Shown: positions 7,176-16,049 of the stretch, piece by piece
How the letters are laid out: every line of letters begins with the position of its first letter
Position numbering within the stretch: the first letter of the stretch is position 1
Assembly (NCBI GenBank): GCA_900754255.1
Contig: CAAECI010000020.1
Coordinates: forward strand, 1-18,646
DNA: 18,646 nt
Reading direction: 5' to 3'
Origin: an uncultured Succinivibrio sp.
Lineage (GTDB): Bacteria > Pseudomonadota > Gammaproteobacteria > Enterobacterales > Succinivibrionaceae
Program-made: the position numbers and the translations under genes
Notes under the pieces: generated by a model
What the model saw: only the letters and a program-made list of their open reading frames with translations
The model's database searches: none
Told to the model about the DNA's origin: nothing

Positions 7176-8231
7176 ATGATTAAAAGAACCAAACTGCAAG
7201 ATATAGCAAAACAGGTCGGCGTCACCCGCATGACCGTGTCGCGATACTTTAACGATCCTGACAGCGTGGCGGAAAAAACCAGAAAGAAAATAAAAGAAGC
7301 CATTGAGGAGACAGGCTTTATCCCCAATCGCGTTCCCGCCATCATGTCGCGCTCGGCCTCAAAATCCATAGGACTTGTGATCCCCTCCTTCTCCAACGGA
7401 GTATTCTCCGACATCATCGATGCCGTGGATGAGGAAACCCTCAAGTCAGGCTACAGCGTGTTGCTCACCCATTCTTCATACAATCCAGAGCTTGAGGAGC
7501 ATCAGGTGGCATCCCTGCTTTCATATCAGGTTGATTCCATAATTTTATGCGACAGCGTACACACCGAGCTGACACGCAAACGTCTTAAAAAATGCGGTCT
7601 GCCCGTGGCCGAGCTTTTATCCCTGTCGGAGGATCAGCTGGGGATCAACTTTGCCATCGACTACGAAAGCATATTCTATGAAACCACCGGGGCCCTAATA
7701 CGTTGCGGACGTAAGCACCCGGCTTACTTCGGCGTACGTATGGATCCGCGTACCAAGAAACGTCGCGACGGCTATTTAAGAGCCGTCAAAGAAGCGGGGC
7801 TTGACGATCTTTCGTTTGCTACCGCCAATCGCTCGAACTTTACCCTCGGACGCGACATGATGATCGACGTGCTCCGCGAGCATCCCGAGGTGGATGCGGT
7901 GCTCTGCACTAACGACGACGTCGCCGTGGGGGCCCTCATTGCCTGTCAGGCGCTTAATATTCGTGTTCCCGAGCAGATCTCGGTCATAGGATGCAACGGT
8001 CTGCGCTTTTGCGATGCCTCGGTCCCCAAATTGTGCTCCATCAAAACCCCGCGCTTTGAGATCGCATCCGCGGCCGTAAAGGAGATCCTAGGGCAGCTTG
8101 AAAACGGCAAGATAGAACCCGTCTTTAAGGAATTTAAGGTCGAGTTTCTAGCAGGAGAAAGTGTCACAAAGGAAGAGCAACAGGAGCTGTCTGCGCTCTT
8201 TAAAGGGGATACCAAAAACGGGCTCAAGTAG
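7176..8231 (+). CDS. gntR: LacI-family gluconate repressor, GntR-like
   Basis: The 351-aa protein has the LacI/GalR layout: an N-terminal helix-turn-helix and hinge (KLQDIAKQVGVTRMTVSRYF at about 6-25, IPNRVPAIMSRSAS at the hinge) and a periplasmic-binding-protein-like effector domain. It resembles E. coli GntR along its length as recalled: VTKMTVSRF, GYIPNRAPDILS, ERTHTPRTLK, CTNDDLAVGA all have clear equivalents here (CTNDDVAVGA near residue 247). Together with matching operators before gntK and before itself, this points to a gluconate-responsive repressor. The paralogue IdnR (L-idonate) is the alternative, but no idn genes are nearby. The start ATG has only a weak RBS, which may keep expression low. 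Confidence is high for the family and good for gluconate as the signal. Confidence 0.87.
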   Translation: MIKRTKLQDIAKQVGVTRMTVSRYFNDPDSVAEKTRKKIKEAIEETGFIPNRVPAIMSRSASKSIGLVIPSFSNGVFSDIIDAVDEETLKSGYSVLLTHSSYNPELEEHQVASLLSYQVDSIILCDSVHTELTRKRLKKCGLPVAELLSLSEDQLGINFAIDYESIFYETTGALIRCGRKHPAYFGVRMDPRTKKRRDGYLRAVKEAGLDDLSFATANRSNFTLGRDMMIDVLREHPEVDAVLCTNDDVAVGALIACQALNIRVPEQISVIGCNGLRFCDASVPKLCSIKTPRFEIASAAVKEILGQLENGKIEPVFKEFKVEFLAGESVTKEEQQELSALFKGDTKNGLK

Positions 8232-8330
8232 CAGTCTTACAAGCAACCAGGACAAAGCCTGCTTTTAAGTCTCAAATACTCCATACCTCTTCTTGCCCCC
8301 TCCTCGTTTTTGACTCTTTAGTAAGCGCTC

Positions 8331-8363
8331 AAAAGAAAATCCCCTCTTTTTTAAGCAGAGGGG
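8331..8363 (-). terminator. Intrinsic terminator of the phosphate transporter gene
   Basis: On the minus strand CCCCTC (8363-8358) and GAGGGG (8346-8341) pair around an 11-nt loop, followed by ATTTTCTTTT (8340-8331). It lies 32 nt after the transporter stop. No clear separate terminator is seen for the convergent gntR-like gene (8232-8330). Confidence 0.75.
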
Positions 8364-8394
8364 ACTTAATGTTTTACCGAGGAGGAGTGAGATC

Positions 8395-10848
8395 TCAGTC
8401 TGCAGGAGGCTTAGGCAGCTTCACGGGTGTAAGCTCCGCCTCTTTGCTCTCGCGCACTGACAACATTACATCCCCTGCCTTTGAGGGCGCAGGTGCCCCG
8501 CTTGCAGTCTCCTCATCCTCATCATAATCGTCCTCAGGTAACGCGCCCTGCTCAAACTGCGGTGCATCTACGGGGGTCATCACGCAATTGCCCGCCACCA
8601 GCTCAGCCAAAGCACGCTCCTGCATACCGACGGCAGTGTAGCGGGATACGAAATCACGCAGCTGCTGCAGGAAAGTTAAATACATTTCCGAGGAGTGCAT
8701 GGAAACTCGCTCGCGTCCTATGATGGTTACCAATGCCATCTGGCATCTGTCTATGTCGCGATTTAATTTCTTGGCATGCTTGGCCATGCTTTCCACATTA
8801 GCCGCCGAGGGATCGGCTCCGATGGCATGCACGTCGGCAGAGATCCTGTCCAGACGATTTAGCAATTCTCCCAAGGATGCCTTCATGTCACCGCCGAAAA
8901 TGGTGTGACGGTTGGCAACATGGATCAAGGCCTGATCGGTCGCATAATGCACAGATTTTGCAGCCTCACGCAAATTTGAAAATACCAAATAGAAGAAGAA
9001 CTTGGCATCCACGGTACTCTTATCAGCAACGGACTTGGTCAGTCCCAAGGATGCCCCGTAGCTTGACTGTGCCAAAGAATAATAAGCGCCGCGATTTTCA
9101 GAAATGGCCTCCTCAATATTGGAGGCCTTGTTACGTACTCGACGCAGGGCCAATTCATTATCATCGAAGAAGGCCTCCATAGTGCAACGTATGGTCTCAA
9201 GCTCCTTGTCAAAATACTGGGGCACGGCACGACATACTGCCTGTAAAATGCCCTCGTCATTGCGCGATTTTAAGATTGAGGTCGCCTCATCATGACGGCT
9301 CTTCTTGATAAAGTTGGTATAGATGATGATCACGAATACGAGCGGGATGAGCACGAAAATGCTGACGCCGCCGCTTAGGAAATTGATACTGCAGATGATC
9401 GATGCGCAGGTGAAGGCACAAAAGCCGGTTAAAAACCAACCGGCAACCACGGTGATCACGCCCGAAATACGGAAGACGGCGCTTTCACGATCCCATGCAC
9501 CGTCGGCAAAGGAGGAGCCCATGGCTACCATGAAGGTAACATAGGTGGTGGAAAGCGGCAACTTCAATGAGGTTGCAACGGAGATAAGAGCAGAGGCAAC
9601 AACCAAATTGATGGAGGCGCGCACATAATCAAAGGGCATGGGCAACGAACCCTTTTTAACCACGGCCCGACGATAGCGACGGGCTATGAATGCCAGCACC
9701 GGCTTAGGAATGGAGCGATACACGGCACGTGAAACCATGAGTCCTATGCGGGTAATGATGCGTCCCATGGTGGAGGCGCCGAACTGCTCGTGCTCACCCG
9801 AGGCGCTTGAGGACAGATTCACCGTGGTCTGCACCACATGACGGGCCTTCTTCGACACAAAAAGCGTAATGCTCATGACTATGCCTGCAGCAAAGAGCCA
9901 TATGGTATCAGTACGGCTTGCAATATTAAGTCCGCCCATCATGTATTTATCGACCTCCGTGCCCGAGGCCGTCCACAGCTCGAAGCTGTCAAGCGCGGCC
10001 AGAGGTACGCCCACGAAGTTTACGAGATCGTTTCCGGCAAATGAAAAGGCCAGCGCGAAGGTCCCGCTTAACACGATGAATTTGAAAATATTACGTCCTG
10101 CAAGCGCTATTAACTGACCGATCACAAAGAATACGGCGAACATGCCCCACATGATGAGATTTAAATGGAGATCCATCCACTCAAGATATTCAGGCTTCAT
10201 AAAGGAGGCCCCGTGCGCCCCCTTAACCAGCAGGAAATAACCGATGGCGCTTAGGGAAACGCCGGTAAAGAGACCGCCTAAATATTTAACCGTATACTCA
10301 AAGCGGAAGGTAAAAAATATGCGGGCTATAAATTGGATCACCATGCCGGCAAAAAAAGCTATGATCACCGATAGCAAAATACCCGTTACTATGGCCGCCG
10401 TCTTATCGAGCTTGATGTAATCCATAAGTCCGGCCAAGCTTCCGTGATCACCGTAGACCTTGAAGACGGAGGCCAACACCGCCGCTCCCAGCAGCTCAAA
10501 GATAATGGATACGGTGGTCGAGGTGGGAAGTCCAAGAGAATTGAAGGCGTTTAAAAGCAGAACATCGCTGATCATGACCGATGCAAAAATGATCATGATC
10601 TCTTTATAGGTAAACATCTCGGGATGGAACATACCCTTTCGTGCAATTTCCATCATGCCCGAGGACGAGGTAGCTCCTATGAGCACGCCGCAGGAGGCCA
10701 CGGCTATGATCACCGCCATTGGAGCGATACGCGTACCCACGGCAGAATTTAAAAAGTTGGCCGCATCATTGCTCACACCCACAAAAAGATCGAGTGTGGA
10801 CAGCAACAACAGCATGATCACTAAAATAAAAAAAATCGATTCAAGCAT
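8395..10848 (-). CDS. PiT-family inorganic phosphate transporter with cytosolic C-terminal domain
   Basis: PiT carriers move phosphate (as metal phosphate or with a cation) across the inner membrane. Both family signature repeats are present: GVSNDAANFL at 24-33 and FAGNDLVNFV at 270-279. The paired helical-hairpin motifs LGLPTSTTVS (about 105-114) and LKLPLSTTYV (about 428-437) are there too. Many hydrophobic segments run from residue 3 to about 511, with a loop at about 335-405. From about 514 to 817 the protein is soluble and helical, with an acidic stretch (EDDYDEDEE) near 773-782. E. coli PitA is about 500 aa, so this is a long form. The tail may be PhoU-like, as in other long PiT proteins, but I cannot prove that by eye. 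The ATG follows AAGGGA. Sulfate (CysP-type) transport is the alternative. Confidence 0.88.
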   Translation of the reverse strand: MLESIFFILVIMLLLLSTLDLFVGVSNDAANFLNSAVGTRIAPMAVIIAVASCGVLIGATSSSGMMEIARKGMFHPEMFTYKEIMIIFASVMISDVLLLNAFNSLGLPTSTTVSIIFELLGAAVLASVFKVYGDHGSLAGLMDYIKLDKTAAIVTGILLSVIIAFFAGMVIQFIARIFFTFRFEYTVKYLGGLFTGVSLSAIGYFLLVKGAHGASFMKPEYLEWMDLHLNLIMWGMFAVFFVIGQLIALAGRNIFKFIVLSGTFALAFSFAGNDLVNFVGVPLAALDSFELWTASGTEVDKYMMGGLNIASRTDTIWLFAAGIVMSITLFVSKKARHVVQTTVNLSSSASGEHEQFGASTMGRIITRIGLMVSRAVYRSIPKPVLAFIARRYRRAVVKKGSLPMPFDYVRASINLVVASALISVATSLKLPLSTTYVTFMVAMGSSFADGAWDRESAVFRISGVITVVAGWFLTGFCAFTCASIICSINFLSGGVSIFVLIPLVFVIIIYTNFIKKSRHDEATSILKSRNDEGILQAVCRAVPQYFDKELETIRCTMEAFFDDNELALRRVRNKASNIEEAISENRGAYYSLAQSSYGASLGLTKSVADKSTVDAKFFFYLVFSNLREAAKSVHYATDQALIHVANRHTIFGGDMKASLGELLNRLDRISADVHAIGADPSAANVESMAKHAKKLNRDIDRCQMALVTIIGRERVSMHSSEMYLTFLQQLRDFVSRYTAVGMQERALAELVAGNCVMTPVDAPQFEQGALPEDDYDEDEETASGAPAPSKAGDVMLSVRESKEAELTPVKLPKPPAD

Positions 10849-11040
10849 CGGGAGATCCCTTGTTATTGATATCGTTTATTGCAAAGAAAGTCTCGACAAA
10901 GCAACGCTTAGTCTGAGAAGAAGGCTTGATTAGCTAACAAAAGCCCTTTTCCTCGAAGCGCTAAAACATAAATTCCTTATGCATTGTCTAACTTATCGGC
11001 CCTCATCATTTTTTTAAATACCATGAGGATTGAGCCGCTT
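10849..11040. other. Spacer upstream of the phosphate transporter gene
   Basis: No gene is seen. It holds a hairpin GGCTT/AAGCC (10923-10927 with 10941-10945) and an inverted repeat CCTCAT/ATGAGG (11001-11006 with 11023-11028) with a 16-nt AT-rich loop. The transporter's promoter should lie here, but no convincing -35/-10 pair stands out. Confidence 0.4.
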
Positions 11041-11165
11041 ACTTGACATCCTCCCCCGCATACCTACGTGGGATCCCTAACGATCGAATGTGATCTCAGG
11101 CGGTTCCCGCAGTAAGCTCTTTGCAGCTCACATTGCAGGCCATCCGGACGAGCCGCGCCCTTTGT
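11041..11165 (-). mobile_element. Remnant of an IS200/IS605-type element: tnpB tail and right end
   Basis: Read on the minus strand, the segment ends in GGGATCCCACG, a short spacer, then GCGGGGGAGGATGTCAA (11060-11044 side). That is the hairpin-plus-GGATGTCAA layout common at the right end of tnpB-bearing IS605/IS1341-type elements. Just before it, one frame reads KSLLREPPEITFDR then stop, like the basic tails of TnpB proteins, with an in-frame stop a little upstream (after GWPAM). No catalytic TnpB sequence or zinc ribbon is present and no left end is seen. It is therefore a decayed or internally deleted copy, possibly still including the 3' scaffold of a TnpB guide RNA. Recognition is from memory of such ends. 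Confidence 0.5.
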
Positions 11166-11179
11166 TTAAAAACATGTAA

Positions 11180-11208
11180 AGTATAGCATTTGCCGGCTTT
11201 ACGTAAAA
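11180..11208 (-). promoter_or_regulatory. Promoter-like sequence facing the IS605-type remnant
   Basis: On the minus strand there is an extended -10, TGCTATACT (11188-11180), with a poor -35 (TTTTAC) at 17-nt spacing that falls in the T-run of the thrC terminator. Transcription would start near 11173 and run through the remnant. Seen as a sequence match only. Confidence 0.35.
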
Positions 11209-11239
11209 AAAAATGTAGCCGTTAGCAAGCTACATTTTT
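11205..11239 (-). terminator. Intrinsic terminator of thrABC
   Basis: On the minus strand AAAAATGTAGC (11239-11229) pairs with GCTACATTTTT (11219-11209) around a 9-nt loop, and the T-run continues to 11205. It lies 47 nt past the thrC stop. Confidence 0.9.
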
Positions 11240-11285
11240 CAAATATCAAGTCAAATTTAAGACCACAGGGCGTAGGCCTTACAAA

Positions 11286-12572
11286 TTACAAGCCTAATTC
11301 CTTAAGTATGTAGTTTTTGAGGGTTTCGTATTCAGGCTGCATAAGTACGCTTTTGCTTTCAAGCTGCGCCTTTTGAGCCAGAGCCTCGGGCAAGGCAAGA
11401 TCTATCCCTAAAATCTCATCGACCGCAGCCTTGAACTTTGCCGGATGGGCGGTACCGAGGAAGATCCCGACCTCTCCGTCCTTCATATTGTCCTCAAGAC
11501 ATTGACAGGCAATTGCCGCATGCGGCTCGGCCACATAGCCGTAGTTCTTATAAATATTACGCATAGCCTTCTTAGTTTCCTCATCGCTTAGACTTCCGAA
11601 GTCAAAGTCCTTAAGCGACCAGCCCTGCATTTTGACCAGTGCCTCAACGCGTGGCCAATTATTGGGACGGGAAATATCCATGGCGTTTGATAACGTAGCC
11701 ACGGTGGCGTGAGGATCCCAGGTTCCGCTGCTTAAATAACGCGGCACGGTATCGTTGGCATTGCAGGCGATCACGAAACGAGACTTCAAGCCCAAGGCCT
11801 TGGCAATGAGACCTGCGGTAATATCGCCGAAATTACCGCAGGGAACAGAAAATACTACCTGCGCGCGCTTGTCCTCAGGCAGACTGGCTACGGCCTCAAA
11901 ATAATAGGTGACCTGAGCCAAAAGACGGGCTATGTTGATGGAATTGGCTGAGTTAAGGCCTATGCGGCTTTTAAAATCAGCATCATCAAAGGCGGTCTTT
12001 ACCAGATCCTGACATTGATCGAAAATTCCCTCTATGCGCACGGCACGAATATTACCACCCAATGTAGCGATGAGCTTTTCCTGCAGAGGAGAGATCTTGC
12101 CGTCAGGATAAAGCACGACCACATCTATGCCCTTCTGTCCGTAAAAGGCATCGGCTACGGCCGCACCGGTATCGCCGGAGGTGGCGGTGAGAATGGTGAG
12201 ATGCTTATCGCCGCGCACCTTGGATAAAACACGAGCTAGGAAGCGTGCACCGAAATCCTTAAAGGCCAAGGTAGGTCCGTGGAAAAGCTCGAGACAATAT
12301 TTATTGCCTCCGACCTCCTTTAAGGGAGCCTTAAAATTGAAGGCATCAGCAACTATGTCCTCAAGCTCGGGCAGCTCGTCACCTATGAGGTGACGCAGGA
12401 TCCTTTGCGAACGGGGAACAAGCGGCATGGCAAGCAATGACTCAATCTCTTGCTGTGAAAAAGGCTCGATATGATCGGGGAAGAAAAGCCCCTGTCCGCT
12501 TCCTATACCTAAAACCACAGCCTCGGAGAAGCTTACGGCCTCATTGTGATCTTTTAAATTATAAAGTTGCAT
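11286..12572 (-). CDS. thrC: Threonine synthase
   Basis: ThrC converts O-phosphohomoserine to threonine with pyridoxal phosphate. The 428-aa protein has the E. coli length and the PLP lysine in HGPTLAFKDFG (Lys105; Lys107 in E. coli). TATSGDTGAA is the cofactor phosphate-binding block, and VPCGNFGDITAG follows further on. Its ATG lies 2 nt after the thrB stop, with GGAG of the RBS inside the end of thrB, so translation is likely coupled. It is the last gene of thrABC, and a terminator follows. Confidence 0.97.
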   Translation of the reverse strand: MQLYNLKDHNEAVSFSEAVVLGIGSGQGLFFPDHIEPFSQQEIESLLAMPLVPRSQRILRHLIGDELPELEDIVADAFNFKAPLKEVGGNKYCLELFHGPTLAFKDFGARFLARVLSKVRGDKHLTILTATSGDTGAAVADAFYGQKGIDVVVLYPDGKISPLQEKLIATLGGNIRAVRIEGIFDQCQDLVKTAFDDADFKSRIGLNSANSINIARLLAQVTYYFEAVASLPEDKRAQVVFSVPCGNFGDITAGLIAKALGLKSRFVIACNANDTVPRYLSSGTWDPHATVATLSNAMDISRPNNWPRVEALVKMQGWSLKDFDFGSLSDEETKKAMRNIYKNYGYVAEPHAAIACQCLEDNMKDGEVGIFLGTAHPAKFKAAVDEILGIDLALPEALAQKAQLESKSVLMQPEYETLKNYILKELGL

Positions 12573-12574
12573 GA

Positions 12575-13543
12575 TTAGTTCTCCACTCTTTCGGCATAAG
12601 CACCGCGGCGATCGATTTTACAAATATGACAGAAGCCGTCCTCATTGGCGATGAAATTGCGCTCGAGATATTCCTTCATTTGGGCGGCTTTTTCCAGATC
12701 GTCATAAACCGAGAACACGGAAGAGCCCGATCCTGAAATTCCCGTGGCCAAGGCTCCGTGCTCCTCTCCGAAGGCGCGGGCTTCTTTTAAGCCCGGAATT
12801 AAGCTCTCGCGATAGGGCTCGGCGATCACGTCCTTTAGACACATAGCTGCGATACGGGCATCACCGCGATGGCAGGCATCGGTAAAGGCCGCAAGACGAC
12901 GAGCATAGGTAATGCAGTCGCGACGCTCATATTTCTCAGGCAGGATCTTACGTGCGGCATTGGTGGACACCTTGATCCCGGGGAAACAGGATACGAAATA
13001 CCAATCATCAAAATCCTTAAGCGTCCTCGATATGATCCCGCCCTCGCCCACTATGAGCTGCAATCCCCCGAAGAAGCAGGGAGCGGCATTGTCATAGTGC
13101 ACGGATCCGGAGATCTTACCCTCCAAGGCCCCCATCATCCTGATGAGCTCCTGATCGGAAAATTTAGATCCGTTCACGGCATCAAGGGCCACCACGGCAC
13201 AAACCACCGAAGAGGCCGAGGATCCAAGTCCTGAGCATACCGGCAGATTCTTGCGCAAAACCATGCTTACGTCACAGACCTCAAAGCCCTTTTTACGAGC
13301 CTCCTCCTTATACAAAAGATAGGCATCGTAAACTATATTTTTCTTGGGATCGTCAGGCAACTTATGCGCAAAGCGTCCCTCCAGCTTTAAATTGAAGGGA
13401 CAGCCCTCACTGCCCTTTTCAATATAAATCTCATCACCCAAAACACTGCCGTCTACGGGCTTTAAGGCCGCTCCCAAAAGGTCAAAGCCCACCGAAAGAT
13501 TGGCCGCCGAAGCCGGAGCGTAGGCACGAAATCTAGTCGTCAT
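12575..13543 (-). CDS. thrB: Homoserine kinase
   Basis: ThrB phosphorylates L-homoserine, giving the substrate of ThrC. It is a GHMP kinase: the ATP-binding motif PVCSGLGSSAS is at residues 101-111, and YAPASAANLSVGFDLLG at the N-terminus and GISGSGSSVF near the C-terminus are also typical. I place the start at 13543 (322 aa; E. coli about 310). The codon follows GGAGG with a 5-nt A-run, and homology begins there. An in-frame ATG at 13573 would reach back into the end of thrA and has no such RBS. The gap after thrA is 19 nt and holds this RBS. Confidence 0.95.
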   Translation of the reverse strand: MTTRFRAYAPASAANLSVGFDLLGAALKPVDGSVLGDEIYIEKGSEGCPFNLKLEGRFAHKLPDDPKKNIVYDAYLLYKEEARKKGFEVCDVSMVLRKNLPVCSGLGSSASSVVCAVVALDAVNGSKFSDQELIRMMGALEGKISGSVHYDNAAPCFFGGLQLIVGEGGIISRTLKDFDDWYFVSCFPGIKVSTNAARKILPEKYERRDCITYARRLAAFTDACHRGDARIAAMCLKDVIAEPYRESLIPGLKEARAFGEEHGALATGISGSGSSVFSVYDDLEKAAQMKEYLERNFIANEDGFCHICKIDRRGAYAERVEN

Positions 13544-13562
13544 TTTTTCCTCCGAACCCGTC

Positions 13563-16028
13563 TTAGCCTTCACGAGTCCAATTCTGCAATCTCAAAATAT
13601 CCGAGAGCACGCCTGCGGCCGTGACCTCCTTACCGGCACCGTAGCCTCTGACCACGAGCGGAATGGGCTGATAGTAGGCGGTGGTAAAGGCCAGCGCATT
13701 CTCGCCGCCGCGAACCTTAAAGAGCGGATCGGAGGGACCCACGGCCGTTACGCCGCAACGGCATACACCGTTCTTGATGGAGGCTATATAGCGCAGCACC
13801 TTGCCCTGAGCTTTAGCCTTTTGCACCTTCTCGGAAAACTCGCGATCGGCTCTCTTTAAGCCCTCAAGTACCTCGTCGGCATCCGAGCCCTGTAAATACT
13901 TCTTATCTACAGCGCATTCCACCTTGACGTCGGATAATTCAAGACGCATGCCGCACTCACGGGCCAAAATCAACAATTTGCGCGCCACGTCCGTACCCTC
14001 GAGATCATCGGCGGGATTGGGCTCGGTATAACCTAACTCATAGGCCTTGGCCGTAGCCTCGGACAAGGTGGCTCCGTCCTCTACCAAGCCGAAAATATAA
14101 GACAGGGTTCCCGACATGATGCCTGAAAACTCTATCAACCTGTCTCCTGCCGACTGCTCGTTCTGCAGGGTGGAGATCACGGGTAAGCCGGCGCCGACGT
14201 TAGCCTCGTACATAAATTTACGATGATAGCGGCGGGCGGTATGACGCAGCTTCTGATAGTAGGCATAGGATCCGGTATTAGCCTTCTTCGAGGGGGTAAC
14301 CACGTGCATGCCGGCCTTCATCAGATCGCAATAGGTAAGAGCCAGACGATCATCCGAGGTACAATCCACCAAAATGGGATTTACAAGGTGACTGTCATGA
14401 GTAAGCTTGGCGGCCCGCTCCAGCGAGAACGGAGGCAGATCCTGACTGTGCAGACGATCATGATAGCTTTCCAAATCAATGCCCGCAGCATCGGTTAAGA
14501 AATGGCGGGAATTGGCAATTCCGACCACGCGTATATCCACGCCCTGATGCTCGAGCAAGGAGGGGTGCATCTTTTTGATCTGGGAGATGAGTTCGCCGCC
14601 CACACCGCCTACGCCCACGATAATGAGATCGAGGAGCTGACGGCTTGAGAAGAAGGACATATGGCAGATGCGAATGGCCTCGGCCACCTTATCCCCTGCT
14701 ATTACGGCAGAAATGGAGCGCTCGGAGGAGCCCTGAGCTATCGCCGTTATGTTGATATTGGCCTCAGCCAAGGCTCTGAAGAAGCGTCCCGATGTTCCCG
14801 TTAGCGTGCGCATGCCGTCGCCCACCACCGAAATAATGGCCAGACCGTCCGTAACCTCGATGGGATCGAGCAATCCATCCTTTAATTCCAAGGAGAACTC
14901 ATCCTCGATGGTGTGTTGCGCAAGCTTGAGATCCGAGGACGGGATACAGAATGAAATTGAGTACTCGGATGAGGACTGGGTTATGAGCACAATGGAAATG
15001 CCTGCCCTGGAGACAGCGGTGAAGAGACGACCGGCCATACCCACCATGCCCTTCATGCCGGGGCCTGAAATATTTATGAGCGAGATATTTTTTAGATCGG
15101 AAATTCCCTTGATGGGTACCTCGGGATCGGATTTTGAGGAGATCAGAGTTCCGTCGCCGTTGGGGTTGTTGGTATTTTTGATTAAACAGGGAATATCACC
15201 GAGCATAAGAGGTGCGATGGTACGCGGATGCAGCACCTTGGCTCCGAAGTAGGAAAGCTCCATGGCCTCCTTATAGGATACGCGTTTTAAAAACAGCGCA
15301 TCGGGAACGGCACGGGGATCACAGCTGTAAACGCCGTCAACATCGGTCCAAATCTCGCAGGCAGCGGCCTTACATATATTGGCAAGACAGGCTGCCGAAT
15401 AGTCCGAGCCGTTTCTGCCGAGCAACACAAGGCGCCCCTCGCGATCGGCACCTGAAAAGCCGCACATCAGCGTTATGGCCTTGGGATCCTCATCGGGAAT
15501 GGCGGCATAAGCCTTTTTGGAGGCCTCAAGATCAACTGAGGATTCCATAATGTCGCCCTCGGTTATGAGCACCGCGGCAGGATCAATTACTCGTACGCTA
15601 AAGCCGCGTGCCTTCAGGAGCTCACGCATGATGGCAATGGAGAAGGTCTCTCCGCGGCTTTCGATGAAGGCCTGCACACGCTCGGGGCACTCCCCGAGCA
15701 TCGCCGCACCCTGAATACGACGGGAGATCAAATTCATGGTCTCCTCAAACTCGGCTTGAACCGTCGCCTTATCAAAGCTTGGATACTTCTCGGAGAGGGT
15801 CTCGTAAATAGGCTCTATGATCTTGCGTATTTGATTTTGAATGTCCTTACCGTCACTGCCGCTCATTCCGGCCTGCACCAATGCCACCAAAAGATTGGTG
15901 ATCTTAGCCGGGGCTGACAATACGAGACTTACGCGATCGTCTGCAGACTCCTGTGCTGCAATGTCGGCCACATTGATAAAACGTCCGGCATTGGCCACCG
16001 AGGTGCCGCCGAATTTAAGCACGCGCAT
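13563..16028 (-). CDS. thrA: Bifunctional aspartokinase I / homoserine dehydrogenase I
   Basis: ThrA carries out the first and third steps from aspartate to threonine. The 821-aa protein (E. coli 820) has three parts. The aspartokinase domain (about 1-290) opens with LKFGGTSVAN. Two ACT-type regulatory segments lie at about 310-455; they bind threonine in E. coli. The NAD(P)-dependent homoserine dehydrogenase runs from about 463 to the end, with the Rossmann glycines in IIVGVGGVGG (about 467-476), the catalytic region GIMSGTLSYIF, and GYTEPNPADDLEGTDVARK. The start ATG follows GGAGG by 6 nt. First gene of thrABC. The leader upstream can fold into mutually exclusive hairpins, suggesting attenuation, besides the feedback inhibition known for the family. 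Confidence 0.97.
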   Translation of the reverse strand: MRVLKFGGTSVANAGRFINVADIAAQESADDRVSLVLSAPAKITNLLVALVQAGMSGSDGKDIQNQIRKIIEPIYETLSEKYPSFDKATVQAEFEETMNLISRRIQGAAMLGECPERVQAFIESRGETFSIAIMRELLKARGFSVRVIDPAAVLITEGDIMESSVDLEASKKAYAAIPDEDPKAITLMCGFSGADREGRLVLLGRNGSDYSAACLANICKAAACEIWTDVDGVYSCDPRAVPDALFLKRVSYKEAMELSYFGAKVLHPRTIAPLMLGDIPCLIKNTNNPNGDGTLISSKSDPEVPIKGISDLKNISLINISGPGMKGMVGMAGRLFTAVSRAGISIVLITQSSSEYSISFCIPSSDLKLAQHTIEDEFSLELKDGLLDPIEVTDGLAIISVVGDGMRTLTGTSGRFFRALAEANINITAIAQGSSERSISAVIAGDKVAEAIRICHMSFFSSRQLLDLIIVGVGGVGGELISQIKKMHPSLLEHQGVDIRVVGIANSRHFLTDAAGIDLESYHDRLHSQDLPPFSLERAAKLTHDSHLVNPILVDCTSDDRLALTYCDLMKAGMHVVTPSKKANTGSYAYYQKLRHTARRYHRKFMYEANVGAGLPVISTLQNEQSAGDRLIEFSGIMSGTLSYIFGLVEDGATLSEATAKAYELGYTEPNPADDLEGTDVARKLLILARECGMRLELSDVKVECAVDKKYLQGSDADEVLEGLKRADREFSEKVQKAKAQGKVLRYIASIKNGVCRCGVTAVGPSDPLFKVRGGENALAFTTAYYQPIPLVVRGYGAGKEVTAAGVLSDILRLQNWTREG

Positions 16029-16049
16029 GAGGTTCCTCCGAAAAGAATG

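Noticed and set aside
13544..13573. Upstream ATG start for thrB
   Set aside because: Homology and the GGAGG site both favour the ATG at 13543.
14749..15252. A 167-codon plus-strand frame opposite thrA
   Set aside because: Antisense shadow of a well-conserved bifunctional enzyme; no independent sign of coding.
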